Positions 1 through 8,409 of a DNA stretch of 64,000 nucleotides are shown one piece after another. The notes beneath the pieces are model-generated. The model was not told the DNA's origin and did not search any database. It saw only the letters and a program-made list of their open reading frames with translations. Position numbers and translations under genes: made by a program. This DNA is from Sphingopyxis sp. UBA6723 (lineage in GTDB: Bacteria; Pseudomonadota; Alphaproteobacteria; Sphingomonadales; Sphingomonadaceae): positions 181,172-245,171 of the forward strand of contig NZ_DKIH01000010.1 in the NCBI RefSeq assembly GCF_002454115.1. The letters run 5' to 3'. Each line of letters starts with the position of its first letter. Within the stretch, counting starts at the first letter, position 1.

Positions 1-24
1 CCCATGGCTTCGCCACAGGGAGGA
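1..24. repeat. Palindromic repeat family E, partial copy
   Basis: The window opens with one arm of an intergenic repeat of the form CCCATGGCTTCGCCACAGGG-AGG. The same arm, as CCTCCCTGTGGCG and its complement, recurs at 31260-31402 and 55966-56002. Only one arm is inside the window, so pairing cannot be checked. Its role is unknown; in the other copies it lies between genes. Confidence 0.5.
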
Positions 25-35
25 GTTTCATTCAT

Positions 36-108
36 CGTCATCCCGGACTTGATCCGGGATCCATAGCCGCACCGTCGTTCTGGATTCCGGATCAAGTCCG
101 GGATGACG
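36..108. repeat. Palindromic repeat family A, copy 1
   Basis: This is an inverted repeat whose arms read CGTCATCCCGGACTTGATCC and its complement, separated by about 20 bases. Near-identical arms occur at 15017-15089 and 28759-28832, with a shorter-armed relative at 33141-33218. It lies just past the 3' end of the minus-strand gene that follows. RNA from either strand would fold into a long hairpin. There is no T-run, so it is not a canonical intrinsic terminator. Confidence 0.85.
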
Positions 109-119
109 ACGCTGGGCAG

Positions 120-557
120 TCAGCGCAGCACGCCCTTTGCCGCCTGCGCCCGCGCATATAGGAACAGCGCGATCAGGATCACCCATATCACCGCGGTGAA
201 GACCATCGGAAACGTCCCGAACATGCGTTCCAGATCGCCATAATGCATGCCGAACTGATAGACGCTGCTGATCGCGAGGCCGACAAGCGATAGCAGGAAG
301 GCAGTCACCGCATGGCGGCTGCGCGCGAGCAGCAGGACGGAACCCAGCACCGATCCCCAAACGCCTAGCGCCCAGCCGACATTGGCCCACAACGGAAAGC
401 TGTAGAAATAGGCCTGCTGTTCAGCGGTGAAGGCCGCCATGTAGTCAGGATTTTTAAGCTTGGTCATCGTGTAGTCGAACGCGCCGAACGCGTTCCAGAG
501 CAGCGACACGATGCCGACCACCCATAGGTGCCACGGCGTTTTTCCAGTTTCGGTCAT
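120..557 (-). CDS. Small four-helix membrane protein of unknown function
   Basis: The 145-residue product shows four hydrophobic segments, at about residues 9-28, 55-78, 83-101 and 114-135, with short charged loops between them, so it should sit in the inner membrane. I do not recognise a family motif and assign no function. The start is well supported: a GGGAGG/GGAG ribosome site lies six bases before the ATG. It is monocistronic as far as visible, with repeat family A beyond its stop and a divergent NRDE gene upstream. Confidence 0.75.
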   Translation of the reverse strand: MTETGKTPWHLWVVGIVSLLWNAFGAFDYTMTKLKNPDYMAAFTAEQQAYFYSFPLWANVGWALGVWGSVLGSVLLLARSRHAVTAFLLSLVGLAISSVYQFGMHYGDLERMFGTFPMVFTAVIWVILIALFLYARAQAAKGVLR

Positions 558-723
558 AATGATCTCCCTCCCCAGAAAGATGGCGCGAGCCTAACAGCTT
601 TTGCCACAACCGCAATCGCGGTGCCATAATCATATAACACACCTGCGGCGCTAACGAAACAAAGATGCGCCGATGATTGCCAAAGCGCTTGGCAAGCCGG
701 GTGGGGAACGCGATAGGCGCAGC

Positions 724-1422
724 ATGTGCGTTGTCGCCCTTGCCTGGCAGGTTCATGCCGACTGGCCGCTGATCCTGATCGGCAATCGCGACGAGTTTCA
801 TGCTCGGCCCGCTGCGCCGCTAGGCGCCTGGGACGATGGCAGCGGCATCGTCGCGGGGCGCGATCTGTTGGCGGGTGGCACATGGCTCGGCGCGCATCCG
901 GCGAGCGGACGGATCATTGTCGTGACCAACGTGCGCGGCGCACTGCCCGATCCGGCCAAGGAATCGCGCGGGGCGCTGGTCGTCGATTTGCTGCGCGGTG
1001 ACGGGCGCTTCGCCGATCCGGTTGTGGCCGACCTCGACTGTTTTAACGCGTTCAACCTGTTGGCGATCGGTGATGGCAAGGTGCGGCTGTTGAGCAATCG
1101 GCCTCAGCCGCAGATCCTTTCCCTCCGTCCCGGCGTCCATGCGCTGGCCAACGAGCCGATCGACAGCCCCTGCCCGCGCGCCGAACGGTTGCGCGCCGCG
1201 CTGGCGGCGGTGGTCGATTCCCAAAGGGATCCCGATAGTCTGCTCGACATGCTGAGCGCCGAGGATGACCCGGCGCTGTTTCTGCGCGGCGATATTTATG
1301 GCACCCGCGCCTCGACGCTGGTTGCGGTCGCGGCGGACGGCAGCGCGAGGATGATCGAGCGCCGGTATGAAGCGGGCGGCCGTCCCGTTGGAACGACCGC
1401 CCTGCAATTTCGTATCGGTTAG
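724..1422 (+). CDS. NRDE (TANGO2-like) family protein
   Basis: The 232-residue protein begins MCVVALAW and carries the signature NRDE in the segment ILIGNRDEFHARP, which defines the NRDE/TANGO2 family. Cys2 directly after Met is conserved in the family and suggests an N-terminal nucleophile fold, although the biochemical role is unsettled (links to haem or lipid handling have been proposed). I prefer the internal ATG at 724 to an in-frame ATG 51 bases upstream because it places the conserved Cys at position 2. The gene converges on infC, with 11 bases between the two stops. Confidence 0.85.
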   Translation: MCVVALAWQVHADWPLILIGNRDEFHARPAAPLGAWDDGSGIVAGRDLLAGGTWLGAHPASGRIIVVTNVRGALPDPAKESRGALVVDLLRGDGRFADPVVADLDCFNAFNLLAIGDGKVRLLSNRPQPQILSLRPGVHALANEPIDSPCPRAERLRAALAAVVDSQRDPDSLLDMLSAEDDPALFLRGDIYGTRASTLVAVAADGSARMIERRYEAGGRPVGTTALQFRIG

Positions 1423-1433
1423 ACCGAACCGGC

Positions 1434-1982
1434 TTATTTCGGCGCAATCACCATCAGCATTTGGCGGCCTTCGGTGCGCGGATGCGCCTCGACCTTCGCG
1501 ATTTCCGACGTCAGCTCGGCGACGCGCTGGAGAACGTTGAGGCCAAGCTGGGTGTGGCTCATTTCGCGGCCGCGGAAACGCATGGTCATCTTGACCTTGT
1601 CGCCTTCCTCGAGGAAGTCGAACACCTTGCGCATCTTCACGTCGAAATCATGATCGTCGATATTCGGACGCATCTTGATCTCTTTGATTTCCTGCGTCTT
1701 CTGGCTCTTTCGCGCCAGGTTCGCCTTTTTCTGAGCTTCGTATTTAAACTTGCCCACATCGAGGAATTTGCACACCGGCGGATCGGCGTTCGGGGATACT
1801 TCGACCAGGTCGAGGCCCACAGAAGCCGCCTGTTCAATCGCTTCAGCGGTCAGCATCACGCCCAGATTTTCGCCTTCGTCGTCGATCACGCGGACCTTCG
1901 GAGAGGCGATGAATTCATTGTATCGCGGGCCATTCTTGGGCGGCGTGCGCTCCATCGGGCGGCGGGTCGTGGGCGGTGGTAT
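1434..1982 (-). CDS. infC: Translation initiation factor IF-3
   Basis: IF-3 binds the 30S subunit, blocks premature 50S joining and polices start-codon choice. The protein shows the N-domain with GPRYNEFI, a basic linker rich in Lys and Arg, and the C-domain with RFRGREMSH. The first ATG is at 1953-1955 but has no ribosome site in front of it. Nine codons upstream in frame, ATA at 1980-1982 is preceded at an ideal eight bases by AGGAG (1991-1995, complement), and the added residues (PPPTTRRP) resemble normal IF-3 N-termini. I therefore take AUA as the start, giving 182 residues. E. coli infC likewise uses a non-standard start (AUU) for autoregulation. The conservative alternative is 1434-1955 (173 residues). 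rpmI and rplT are not adjacent. Confidence 0.95.
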   Translation of the reverse strand: MPPPTTRRPMERTPPKNGPRYNEFIASPKVRVIDDEGENLGVMLTAEAIEQAASVGLDLVEVSPNADPPVCKFLDVGKFKYEAQKKANLARKSQKTQEIKEIKMRPNIDDHDFDVKMRKVFDFLEEGDKVKMTMRFRGREMSHTQLGLNVLQRVAELTSEIAKVEAHPRTEGRQMLMVIAPK

Positions 1983-2134
1983 AGCTGTATCTCCTGGTCG
2001 TGGACGGGTGGCGTGCGGAATCAGCGCGATATACGCACGCTATGCTCATATAGTGAACGCGCGCGCGGCGTAAAGGCCGCGCGTGGCATGAAGGCGACGC
2101 TTTTCGACCGACTGTGGCGGTCAGGCCACGCCGA
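1983..2134 (-). promoter_or_regulatory. infC upstream region with candidate promoter
   Basis: This 152-base gap separates the LpoA-like gene from infC on the same strand. Reading the minus strand, TTTACG is followed after 16 bases by TATATG, a possible sigma-70-like pair. A GC hairpin with GCGCGGC/GCCGCGC arms overlaps the -35 end and could terminate the upstream transcript, but it has no T-run. The infC ribosome site AGGAG lies at 1991-1995. The promoter call is a visual match only. Confidence 0.3.
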
Positions 2135-3349
2135 TCACCATTTTGTCGGTGCGGGATCGACGACGCGGAAACCGCCCGCGCCGATCTCGCTGACCTCCAA
2201 CGCGCGCTGGGCGATGCCGCGATTGTTGAAGCGGAAGATACCATCGATGCCGCCGAAACCATCCGCCGCAAGCAGCTTGTTCACCGGAAAGCTCGTTCCA
2301 GGTTTCCAGTCGCGCGAAATGCGGACGGTCAGCAGCACCGAGTCATAGCCCAAACTGGAAAGCCGATAGGGCGCCCGCCCGAACCGGGTGCGATATTTGG
2401 TCGCAAGCTGGCCATACAGTCCGTCCGATACGCTGGCGAACCACGATCCGCGCATCACCGCGCTGGTGCCGAGCGACGCATCGGTGTTCCACAATTCGGT
2501 GCCGAGGATCTGGGTTTGACCGCTACCTTTGATCACGGGTACGGCACGGATCGCATTGCCGCCGCTGTCGGCGATCAGCACCGCGTCGATCGCCCCCGCA
2601 TTGGCGATCCGCCGCGCCGCGCCGGTCAGCGCCGTCGCGCTGCGGTCATAGCTTTCGACCGCGACCAGCGTTCCGCCCGCCGCTGCCACCGCGCTGCGGA
2701 AGGCGGCGACCGAGCGGTCGCCATAGATATTCTTCGGCACCAGCGCGCCGAAACGCTGATGCCCCTTGCCGCGCGCGAAGGCGACGACGCGCTCGACCGA
2801 CTGGCCGGGGACAAAGCCCATGATGAAGACGCCGTTGCCCGCAACGCTGCTGTCGTTCGAGAAGCTGAGCACCGGCACCTTTGCGTCGCGCGCGATCGGC
2901 GCGACTGCCGCGACATCTTCGCTGAGCAGCGGGCCAAGAATCAGCCGGTTGCCGTCGGCGACCGCCTGCCGCGCCGCCGCCGCCGCGCCGAGCGCGGTGT
3001 CATAGGTGGTGATGCGGACCCGCTCGGTGCGCGAATCGAGCAAGGCCAGCGTCGTGGCATTGGCGATCGCGGTTCCCACGTCCGCGTTCGGGCCGGTCTG
3101 TGGCACCAGCAGTGCGACGCGGTGGCGATCGGTGTCGGTCGGCAGGCCGGGACCGACATTGTCGGTCGGGGTCTCAGGGGGCGCCGTAACGGCCGGACCA
3201 GCGGTCTTGGGTACGACCTGACACGCGGCGAGCAGCCCCGCCATCGCGACCACACCGAGCCCGCGCAGCATTTGCCGCCGCGGCGACGCATATGCTTGGC
3301 GCTCGACAGCAGTTTCTGCCATTTTCGGCGACATGCCAGATTCGACCAT
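2135..3349 (-). CDS. LpoA-like penicillin-binding protein activator (periplasmic-binding-fold lipoprotein)
   Basis: The 404-residue protein has an N-terminal signal ending in the lipobox LLAAC (lipidated Cys43), then a periplasmic-binding-protein fold beginning RVALLVPQTG and covering the rest of the chain. This is the layout of the LppC/LpoA C-terminal domain, which in gammaproteobacteria activates PBP1A from the outer membrane. The gene sits back to back with rsmI, as in the E. coli rsmI-lpoA-yraN neighbourhood, which supports the call. The start at 3349 has GGGAG eight bases upstream but lies inside the first codons of divergent rsmI. A shorter start at 3322 would avoid the overlap. Confidence 0.8.
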   Translation of the reverse strand: MVESGMSPKMAETAVERQAYASPRRQMLRGLGVVAMAGLLAACQVVPKTAGPAVTAPPETPTDNVGPGLPTDTDRHRVALLVPQTGPNADVGTAIANATTLALLDSRTERVRITTYDTALGAAAAARQAVADGNRLILGPLLSEDVAAVAPIARDAKVPVLSFSNDSSVAGNGVFIMGFVPGQSVERVVAFARGKGHQRFGALVPKNIYGDRSVAAFRSAVAAAGGTLVAVESYDRSATALTGAARRIANAGAIDAVLIADSGGNAIRAVPVIKGSGQTQILGTELWNTDASLGTSAVMRGSWFASVSDGLYGQLATKYRTRFGRAPYRLSSLGYDSVLLTVRISRDWKPGTSFPVNKLLAADGFGGIDGIFRFNNRGIAQRALEVSEIGAGGFRVVDPAPTKW

Positions 3350-4193
3350 CTCAAATTCTCCCTTGCCCGGTCTCTATATCGTCGCGACCCCCATCGGCAA
3401 CCTCGGCGACATCACCGCGCGCGCCGGGGCGATGCTGGCGCGCGCCGATGTGATTGCCGCGGAGGATACCCGCGTCACGGCGAAACTGCTTTCCCATCTT
3501 GGATTACGCGTGCCGATGATCCCCTATCACGACCACAGCGACGAGCGCACCCGCGCGGCGCTGGTTTCCAGGATGGCAGACGAAGTTGTCATTCTGGTGT
3601 CCGATGCCGGCACCCCGCTGATTTCGGATCCGGGGTACAAGCTGGTCCGCGATGCGCGCGCGGCAGGGCGGAATGTCAGCACCCTGCCCGGCCCCTGCGC
3701 CGCCATCGCCGCGATCACGCTGTCGGGATTGCCCAGCGACCGATTCCTGTTTGCCGGGTTCCTGCCGTCGAAGGCCAAGGCGCGCGCCGACACGCTGGCC
3801 GAATTGGCGGGATTGCGCGCGACGCTGGTGTTTTACGAAAGCGGGCCGCGCCTCGCCTCGGCGCTCGCCGCAATGGCCGAGGGACTGGGTAATCGCGAAG
3901 CGGCAGTGGCGCGCGAAATCAGCAAGTTGTTCGAGGAATGCGTTACCGGCACCTTGACCGAACTAGCCGCCCGCTATGCCGAAGCGCCGCCCAAGGGCGA
4001 AATCGTCGTCGTCGTCGGCCCGCCGGGCGAAGCAGTGCCCGAGCAAGCCGATGATGCGACACTCGACACCGCGCTGCGCGAGGCGATGGCCGACAAGCCC
4101 GTCGCCCAAGCCGCCAAGGCAGTCGCCAAACGCTTCGGGCTCGATCGCCACGACATCTATTCCCGCGCGCTGACGCTCAAGGACGCCGGTTGA
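3333..4193 (+). CDS. rsmI: 16S rRNA (cytidine1402-2'-O)-methyltransferase
   Basis: RsmI adds a 2'-O-methyl group to C1402 in the decoding centre of 16S rRNA using S-adenosylmethionine. The 286-residue protein has the N-terminal LPGLYIVATPIGNLGDIT signature, then VSDAGTPLISDPGY and LPGPCAAIAA, all typical of the tetrapyrrole-methylase fold. It is the first gene of a plus-strand run with yraN and gshB. Its first 17 bases overlap the 5' end of the divergent lipoprotein gene. No clear ribosome site precedes the ATG. Confidence 0.95.
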   Translation: MPDSTISNSPLPGLYIVATPIGNLGDITARAGAMLARADVIAAEDTRVTAKLLSHLGLRVPMIPYHDHSDERTRAALVSRMADEVVILVSDAGTPLISDPGYKLVRDARAAGRNVSTLPGPCAAIAAITLSGLPSDRFLFAGFLPSKAKARADTLAELAGLRATLVFYESGPRLASALAAMAEGLGNREAAVAREISKLFEECVTGTLTELAARYAEAPPKGEIVVVVGPPGEAVPEQADDATLDTALREAMADKPVAQAAKAVAKRFGLDRHDIYSRALTLKDAG

Positions 4194-4540
4194 AGCGCGC
4201 CGCCGCCGAGGCACGCGGGCGCAAGGCCGAGCGCCGCGCCGCCTGGTGGCTGCGCCTCCACGGCTGGCGCATCCTGGGCGAGCGCCTGCGCGTCGCGGCG
4301 GGCGAAGTCGATTTGGTGGCGCGGCGCGGGCGCATCGTCGCGTTCATCGAGGTGAAGTGGCGCGAGCGTCCCGAAGACCTCGACCTTGCGATCGACCAAT
4401 ATCGTCTGCGCCGCGTCGCGGCAGCGGCGGAAATGCTCAGCCCCCGCTTTGCCCGACCGCAGGACGACATCCGCATCGACGTGATGCTCCTTGCACCGGG
4501 GCGCCTGCCACGCCATCTGGTCCACGTCTGGCAACCCTGA
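4190..4540 (+). CDS. YraN family (UPF0102) putative endonuclease
   Basis: This 116-residue protein has the PD-(D/E)xK-type core of the UPF0102/YraN family: GEVD (Glu39, Asp41) followed by AFIEVKW (Glu54, Lys56). A nuclease role, possibly Holliday-junction related, has been suggested from the fold but is not established. It starts at TTG, overlapping the rsmI stop by four bases (TTGA), with AAGGA six bases upstream, so translation is probably coupled. The rsmI-yraN pairing is conserved in many proteobacteria. Confidence 0.9.
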   Translation: MKRAAAEARGRKAERRAAWWLRLHGWRILGERLRVAAGEVDLVARRGRIVAFIEVKWRERPEDLDLAIDQYRLRRVAAAAEMLSPRFARPQDDIRIDVMLLAPGRLPRHLVHVWQP

Positions 4541-4550
4541 GGAATATCGA

Positions 4551-5501
4551 ATGACCCTGCGCGCAGCCGTGCAAATGGACCCGATGGACGGAATCAACAT
4601 CGGGGGCGACAGCAGTTTCCACCTGATGCTGAAGGCGCTCGAACGCGGCTACACCCTCTATCATTATGACGTGCGCGGGCTGACGTGGGAGGCCGGGCGG
4701 CTGACGACGAAGGCGCACCGCGTGCTCGACGTGAAGCGCGAGGCCGGGGCGCACTATAGTTTCGGCGACGAAGTCACGCTCGACCTTGGCCGCGACATCG
4801 ATGTCGTGCTGATGCGGCAGGATCCGCCCTTCGACCTCGGCTATCTCACCGGCACCTGGCTGCTCGAACGGATTGCCGATGAGACGCTGGTGGTCAACGA
4901 CCCCGTCTCGGTCCGCAACGCGCCCGAAAAAGTGTTCGTCCTCGATTATGCAGAATTTATGCCGCCGACGATGGTCACCCGCGATCTCGACGCGGTGAAG
5001 GATTTTCAGGCGCGCCATGGCGCGGTGGTGATCAAGCCGCTGCACGGCAATGGCGGCAAGGCGGTGTTCCGCATCGATGCCGACGGCAGCAACCTTGGTG
5101 CATTGGTCGAACTGTTCGGACAGGTCTGGCCCGAACCCTTCATGGTCCAGCAGTTCCTGCCCAGCGTCAGCCAAGGCGACAAACGCATCGTGCTGATCGA
5201 CGGCGAGGTTGCGGGCGCGATCAACCGCAAGCCCGGTGAAGGCGAATTCCGCTCGAACCTGGCGGTCGGGGGCTATGCCGAAGCCGCAACGCTGACCCCG
5301 CGCGAACAGGAAATCTGCGCCGTCCTCGGCCCGCAGCTGCGCGAGCGCGGCTTGGTCTTTGTCGGCATCGACGTGATCGGCGGCGAATGGCTGACCGAGA
5401 TTAACGTTACTTCGCCCACGGGCATCGTCGCGATCGACCGGTTCAACAACAGCGATACGGCGGGCATGATCTGGGACGCGATCGTCCGGCGGATCGGTTG
5501 A
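4551..5501 (+). CDS. gshB: Glutathione synthetase
   Basis: GshB joins glycine to gamma-glutamylcysteine with ATP to make glutathione. The 316-residue protein begins TLRAAVQMDPMDGINI, the family N-terminus that names the Mg-binding region. It carries an ATP-grasp loop KPLHGNGGKAVF and the late metal site INVTSPTGI. The ATG at 4551 has GAGGA nearby and falls ten bases after yraN, so the two are very likely co-transcribed. An upstream in-frame ATG at 4491 lies inside yraN and has no support. Confidence 0.96.
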   Translation: MTLRAAVQMDPMDGINIGGDSSFHLMLKALERGYTLYHYDVRGLTWEAGRLTTKAHRVLDVKREAGAHYSFGDEVTLDLGRDIDVVLMRQDPPFDLGYLTGTWLLERIADETLVVNDPVSVRNAPEKVFVLDYAEFMPPTMVTRDLDAVKDFQARHGAVVIKPLHGNGGKAVFRIDADGSNLGALVELFGQVWPEPFMVQQFLPSVSQGDKRIVLIDGEVAGAINRKPGEGEFRSNLAVGGYAEAATLTPREQEICAVLGPQLRERGLVFVGIDVIGGEWLTEINVTSPTGIVAIDRFNNSDTAGMIWDAIVRRIG

Positions 5502-5525
5502 CGCGGCCCGCGCGTTAAGCCCGCC

Positions 5526-6131
5526 ATGACCGATTTCATCCTGAACCTGATCCAGAGCTGGGGCTATATGGGGATTTTCATCCTCATGTTCCTCGAAAAT
5601 GTGTTCCCGCCGATCCCGTCCGAAGTCATCATGGGCCTCGGCGGCATCGCCGTCGCCAAGGGCCATTTTGACTTCTGGATGCTCGTCGCGGTCGCCGTCG
5701 CAGGGACCACTGCGGGCAATTGGGTGTGGTATGGCATTGGGCGCTGGATCGGCTATGAGCGGCTGAAGCCCTTCATCGACCGCCATGGCCGCTGGCTGAC
5801 GCTCGACTGGGCGGAGGTCGAAAAGCTGCACAACTGGTTCCTGAAATATGGCCCCGGCATAGTTTTCGTCGCGCGCTTCATGCCCGTCGCGCGCACGATG
5901 GTGTCGCTGCCCGCGGGGATGGTGAAGATGAACCAGGCGAAATTCCTGGCCTGGACCGCGGCAGGATCGACGATCTGGATCAGCGCGCTGGCCGGCGCGG
6001 GCAATTGGTTCGGCGGCCAGTTCGCCAATCTGGATGCGTTTGTGGGTCCGGTGGCACTGGTCGCGATTGGCTCGCTGGTGCTGCTGTATCTTTATCGCGT
6101 GGTTACGTGGAAGCCCAAGCGGGCTGACTAA
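5526..6131 (+). CDS. DedA family membrane protein
   Basis: This 201-residue integral membrane protein belongs to the DedA/SNARE-associated (VTT domain) family. Some members flip undecaprenyl phosphate or phospholipids across the membrane. It has the hallmark ENVFPPIPSEVIMGLGG near residues 24-40 and FVARFMPVARTMVSLPAGM in the second half, including the conserved Arg/Pro re-entrant segment. Four to five hydrophobic segments are visible. It lies 24 bases after gshB and may be the last gene of that transcript, being followed by repeat family B. Its substrate cannot be read from sequence. Confidence 0.9.
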   Translation: MTDFILNLIQSWGYMGIFILMFLENVFPPIPSEVIMGLGGIAVAKGHFDFWMLVAVAVAGTTAGNWVWYGIGRWIGYERLKPFIDRHGRWLTLDWAEVEKLHNWFLKYGPGIVFVARFMPVARTMVSLPAGMVKMNQAKFLAWTAAGSTIWISALAGAGNWFGGQFANLDAFVGPVALVAIGSLVLLYLYRVVTWKPKRAD

Positions 6132-6139
6132 ACCATCCT

Positions 6140-6223
6140 CGTCATTGCGAGGAGCGTAGCGACGCGGCAATCCAGAGTAGGCGCAAACCCGCTCTGGATT
6201 GCTTCGCTCCGCTCGCAATGACG
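6140..6223. repeat. Palindromic repeat family B, copy 1
   Basis: This inverted repeat lies between the convergent genes dedA and xerC. The outer arms are CGTCATTGCGAG and CTCGCAATGACG, and the inner arms are GCAATCCAGAG and CTCTGGATTGC. Related copies lie at 33967-34042 and 52036-52129. Its position between two 3' ends would suit a bidirectional RNA-end structure, but no T-run is present. Confidence 0.85.
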
Positions 6224-6236
6224 AGGATAGCGTGAA

Positions 6237-7127
6237 TCACGCCCGCGGATGCGCGCTGCGATAAATATCCAGCAGATGCGCAGCATCGACCGCGGTATAC
6301 ACCTGCGTCGAGGCCAGGCTCGCGTGACCGAGCAATTCCTGCAAACTGCGCAAATCGGCGCCGCCCGCCAGCAGATGTGTCGCGAAACTGTGGCGCAGCG
6401 CATGCGGCGTCGTGCGTTCGGACAGCCCCAGCGCGCGCCGTGCCGTCCGCACGCTGGCGCGCACCACGCCGGGCGCCAGCGGCCCGCCGCGTGCGCCGAG
6501 GAACAGCGGTGCATCCTTCGCGATCGGATAGGGGCAGGTTTCGACATAGCGCGTTACCGCCGCCGCCACGGCGGGCAGGATCGGCACGACGCGCGTCTTG
6601 TTCCGCTTGCCGGTGACGCGCAGCGTTTCGCCCAGCGGCAGCGCCGCGCCGGTCAACCCCAAGGCCTCGCCAATGCGCAGCCCCGCGCCGTAAAGCAGCA
6701 GCAACAGCGCAAAATCGCGCGCGCCGGTCCAGCCTTGCCGCGCATTGTCCTCGACATCCTGCGCCAGCGCCATCGCTTCGGCGGGCGAAACGGGGCGCGG
6801 CAGCCCTTTCTTGACCCGCGGGCCGCGCAGCGGCGGGACGCTGGCGCCCGACCCTCCGACGAAGCGCAGGAAGCCGCGCAAGGCCGACAGCTCGCGCGCC
6901 GCCGAGGCATTGCCCAGCCCCTCGGCACGGCGGTCGGCGAGATAGGCGCGCAGGTCGTTCGGAGTCAGTTTGGTGAGCATTGTGCCATCGACGGCGCCGC
7001 CGCGATGCTGCGACAGGAAGGCGCAGAACCGCTCGGCGGTCGCGAGATAGGCGCGGCGCGTATGTTCCGACCGGCGCTTTTCATGCGCCAGATGAGCATC
7101 CCAATCGCGGATAACATCTGAAACCAA
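6237..7127 (-). CDS. xerC: Tyrosine recombinase XerC
   Basis: XerC with XerD resolves chromosome dimers at dif by site-specific recombination. The 296-residue protein has an N-terminal SAM-like core-binding domain (to about residue 100) and the full catalytic set: Arg151 (GLRIGEAL), Lys174 (TGKRNKTR), His242 and Arg245 (HALRHSFATH), His268 (LLGHASLAS) and Tyr277. Length and motifs fit chromosomal Xer rather than phage integrase. It is flanked by palindromic repeats B (3') and C (5'), not by attachment-like direct repeats. Confidence 0.92.
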   Translation of the reverse strand: MVSDVIRDWDAHLAHEKRRSEHTRRAYLATAERFCAFLSQHRGGAVDGTMLTKLTPNDLRAYLADRRAEGLGNASAARELSALRGFLRFVGGSGASVPPLRGPRVKKGLPRPVSPAEAMALAQDVEDNARQGWTGARDFALLLLLYGAGLRIGEALGLTGAALPLGETLRVTGKRNKTRVVPILPAVAAAVTRYVETCPYPIAKDAPLFLGARGGPLAPGVVRASVRTARRALGLSERTTPHALRHSFATHLLAGGADLRSLQELLGHASLASTQVYTAVDAAHLLDIYRSAHPRA

Positions 7128-7143
7128 AAGCTGCCCTTCAAAT

Positions 7144-7217
7144 CCGTTCGTGTCGAGCGAAGTCGAGACACATTGGCGCCACGCCGCGCGTCCCTCGACT
7201 TCGCTCGGGACGAACGG
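7144..7217. repeat. Palindromic repeat family C, copy 1
   Basis: The arms read CGTTCGTGTCGAGCGAAGTC and, on the other side, the complement with one or two changes (GACTTCGCTCGGGACGAACG), separated by about 20 bases. A second copy lies at 36273-36353 between rplO and secY. This copy sits upstream of xerC and downstream of hemW. Confidence 0.85.
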
Positions 7218-7227
7218 TGCAGATAAG

Positions 7228-8373
7228 CTAGTGCGTTTTGACCACCTCGGAAAGGATGCTGTCGAGCAGCAATATCCCGTCGTCGGTCACCGCCAGCCGG
7301 TCGCCGTCTTGCCGCATCAACCCCTGCCCAGCCAGCCGCGTCACCGCATCCCCGTCAACAAAAGCCTCGCGCCCCAGCCCGCTCCGTCCCTCGATCCGCG
7401 CCAGATCGACCCCTTCGGTCAGCCGCAACCCCATCAGCATCGCCTCGGTCGCGCGCTCGTGCGCGGGCAGGTCGGCTTCAACCTTCAGCCCGTGGCCGTT
7501 CCGGTCCACCGCCGCGATGAAATTCTCGGGCTTCTTGTGGCGCTCGGTCGCCTCTCCCAGCCGCCGCCCATGCGCGCCGGGGCCGACCCCGGCATAATCG
7601 GCATAGCGCCAGTAGGCGAGGTTGTGGCGGCTTTCCTGCCCGACGCGCGCATGGTTCGAAACCTCGTAGCGCGGCAGGCCCGCGGCGCTTGTCATCGCCT
7701 GCGTCGCATCGAACAGGTCGGCGGCGGCATCGCCGTCGGGAATGGCGAGGTCGCCCTTCGCCGCGAGCGTGGCAAAGCGTGTGCCGGGCTCGATCGTCAG
7801 CTGGTAAAGCGAAAGATGGTCGGTACCGAACGCCAGCGCCCCCGCCAGCTCGCTTTCCCACGCCGCCATCGTCTGGCCCGGGCGCGCATAGATCAGATCG
7901 AAACTGACCCGTGCGAAATGTTCCTGCGCCGTCGCAATCGCGCGCTGCGCCTCATCCTCGCTGTGCGCCCGGCCCAGAAATTTCAGCGCGTCGGTATCGA
8001 AGCTTTGAACGCCAATCGACACGCGGTTCACCCCGGCGGCGGCGAGATCGGCGAAATTGGCGACCTCGACGGAGTTCGGGTTCGCCTCCAGCGTAATCTC
8101 GCAATCATCCGCCAATCCCCATTCGGCCTCCGCCGCGGCGATCACCGCCGCGACGGTGGCGGGCGGCATCAGGCTGGGCGTGCCGCCGCCGAAAAAGATC
8201 GACCCGACCGTGCGATCGGGCAGCAACGCCGCCTCATATCGCAGATCAGCGAGCAGGGCGCCCTGCCACACCGCCTGATCGACGGCGTCGCGGACATGGC
8301 TGTTGAAGTCGCAATAGGGACATTTCGACACGCAAAACGGCCAGTGGACATAAAGGGCGAGCGGTTCGGCCAT
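7228..8373 (-). CDS. hemW: Radical SAM haem chaperone HemW
   Basis: HemW is the radical-SAM relative of oxygen-independent coproporphyrinogen oxidase; characterised members act as haem chaperones rather than oxidases. The 381-residue protein begins MAEPLALYVHWPFC and has the 4Fe-4S motif C14-x3-C18-x2-C21 (CVSKCPYC), followed by GGGTPSLM and a C-terminal HemN-like domain. I chose ATG 8373 because it gives the family N-terminus; an in-frame ATG at 8409 would add residues encoded by the neighbouring repeat. It lies downstream of rdgB on the same strand, separated by repeat F, as is common in alphaproteobacteria. Confidence 0.93.
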   Translation of the reverse strand: MAEPLALYVHWPFCVSKCPYCDFNSHVRDAVDQAVWQGALLADLRYEAALLPDRTVGSIFFGGGTPSLMPPATVAAVIAAAEAEWGLADDCEITLEANPNSVEVANFADLAAAGVNRVSIGVQSFDTDALKFLGRAHSEDEAQRAIATAQEHFARVSFDLIYARPGQTMAAWESELAGALAFGTDHLSLYQLTIEPGTRFATLAAKGDLAIPDGDAAADLFDATQAMTSAAGLPRYEVSNHARVGQESRHNLAYWRYADYAGVGPGAHGRRLGEATERHKKPENFIAAVDRNGHGLKVEADLPAHERATEAMLMGLRLTEGVDLARIEGRSGLGREAFVDGDAVTRLAGQGLMRQDGDRLAVTDDGILLLDSILSEVVKTH

Positions 8374-8409
8374 GGGCGAGGGTATAGGCTCAACTCGACA
8401 AGATAGCAC

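Noticed and set aside
2114..3892. Long plus-strand open frame opposite the LpoA-like gene and running into rsmI
   Set aside because: It is antisense to a well-supported lipoprotein gene, has Arg/Ala/Gly-rich composition without family motifs, and arises from GC-rich third positions.
6237..7127. XerC as a phage or island integrase
   Set aside because: Length, motifs and lack of flanking direct repeats or tRNA fit the chromosomal Xer recombinase.
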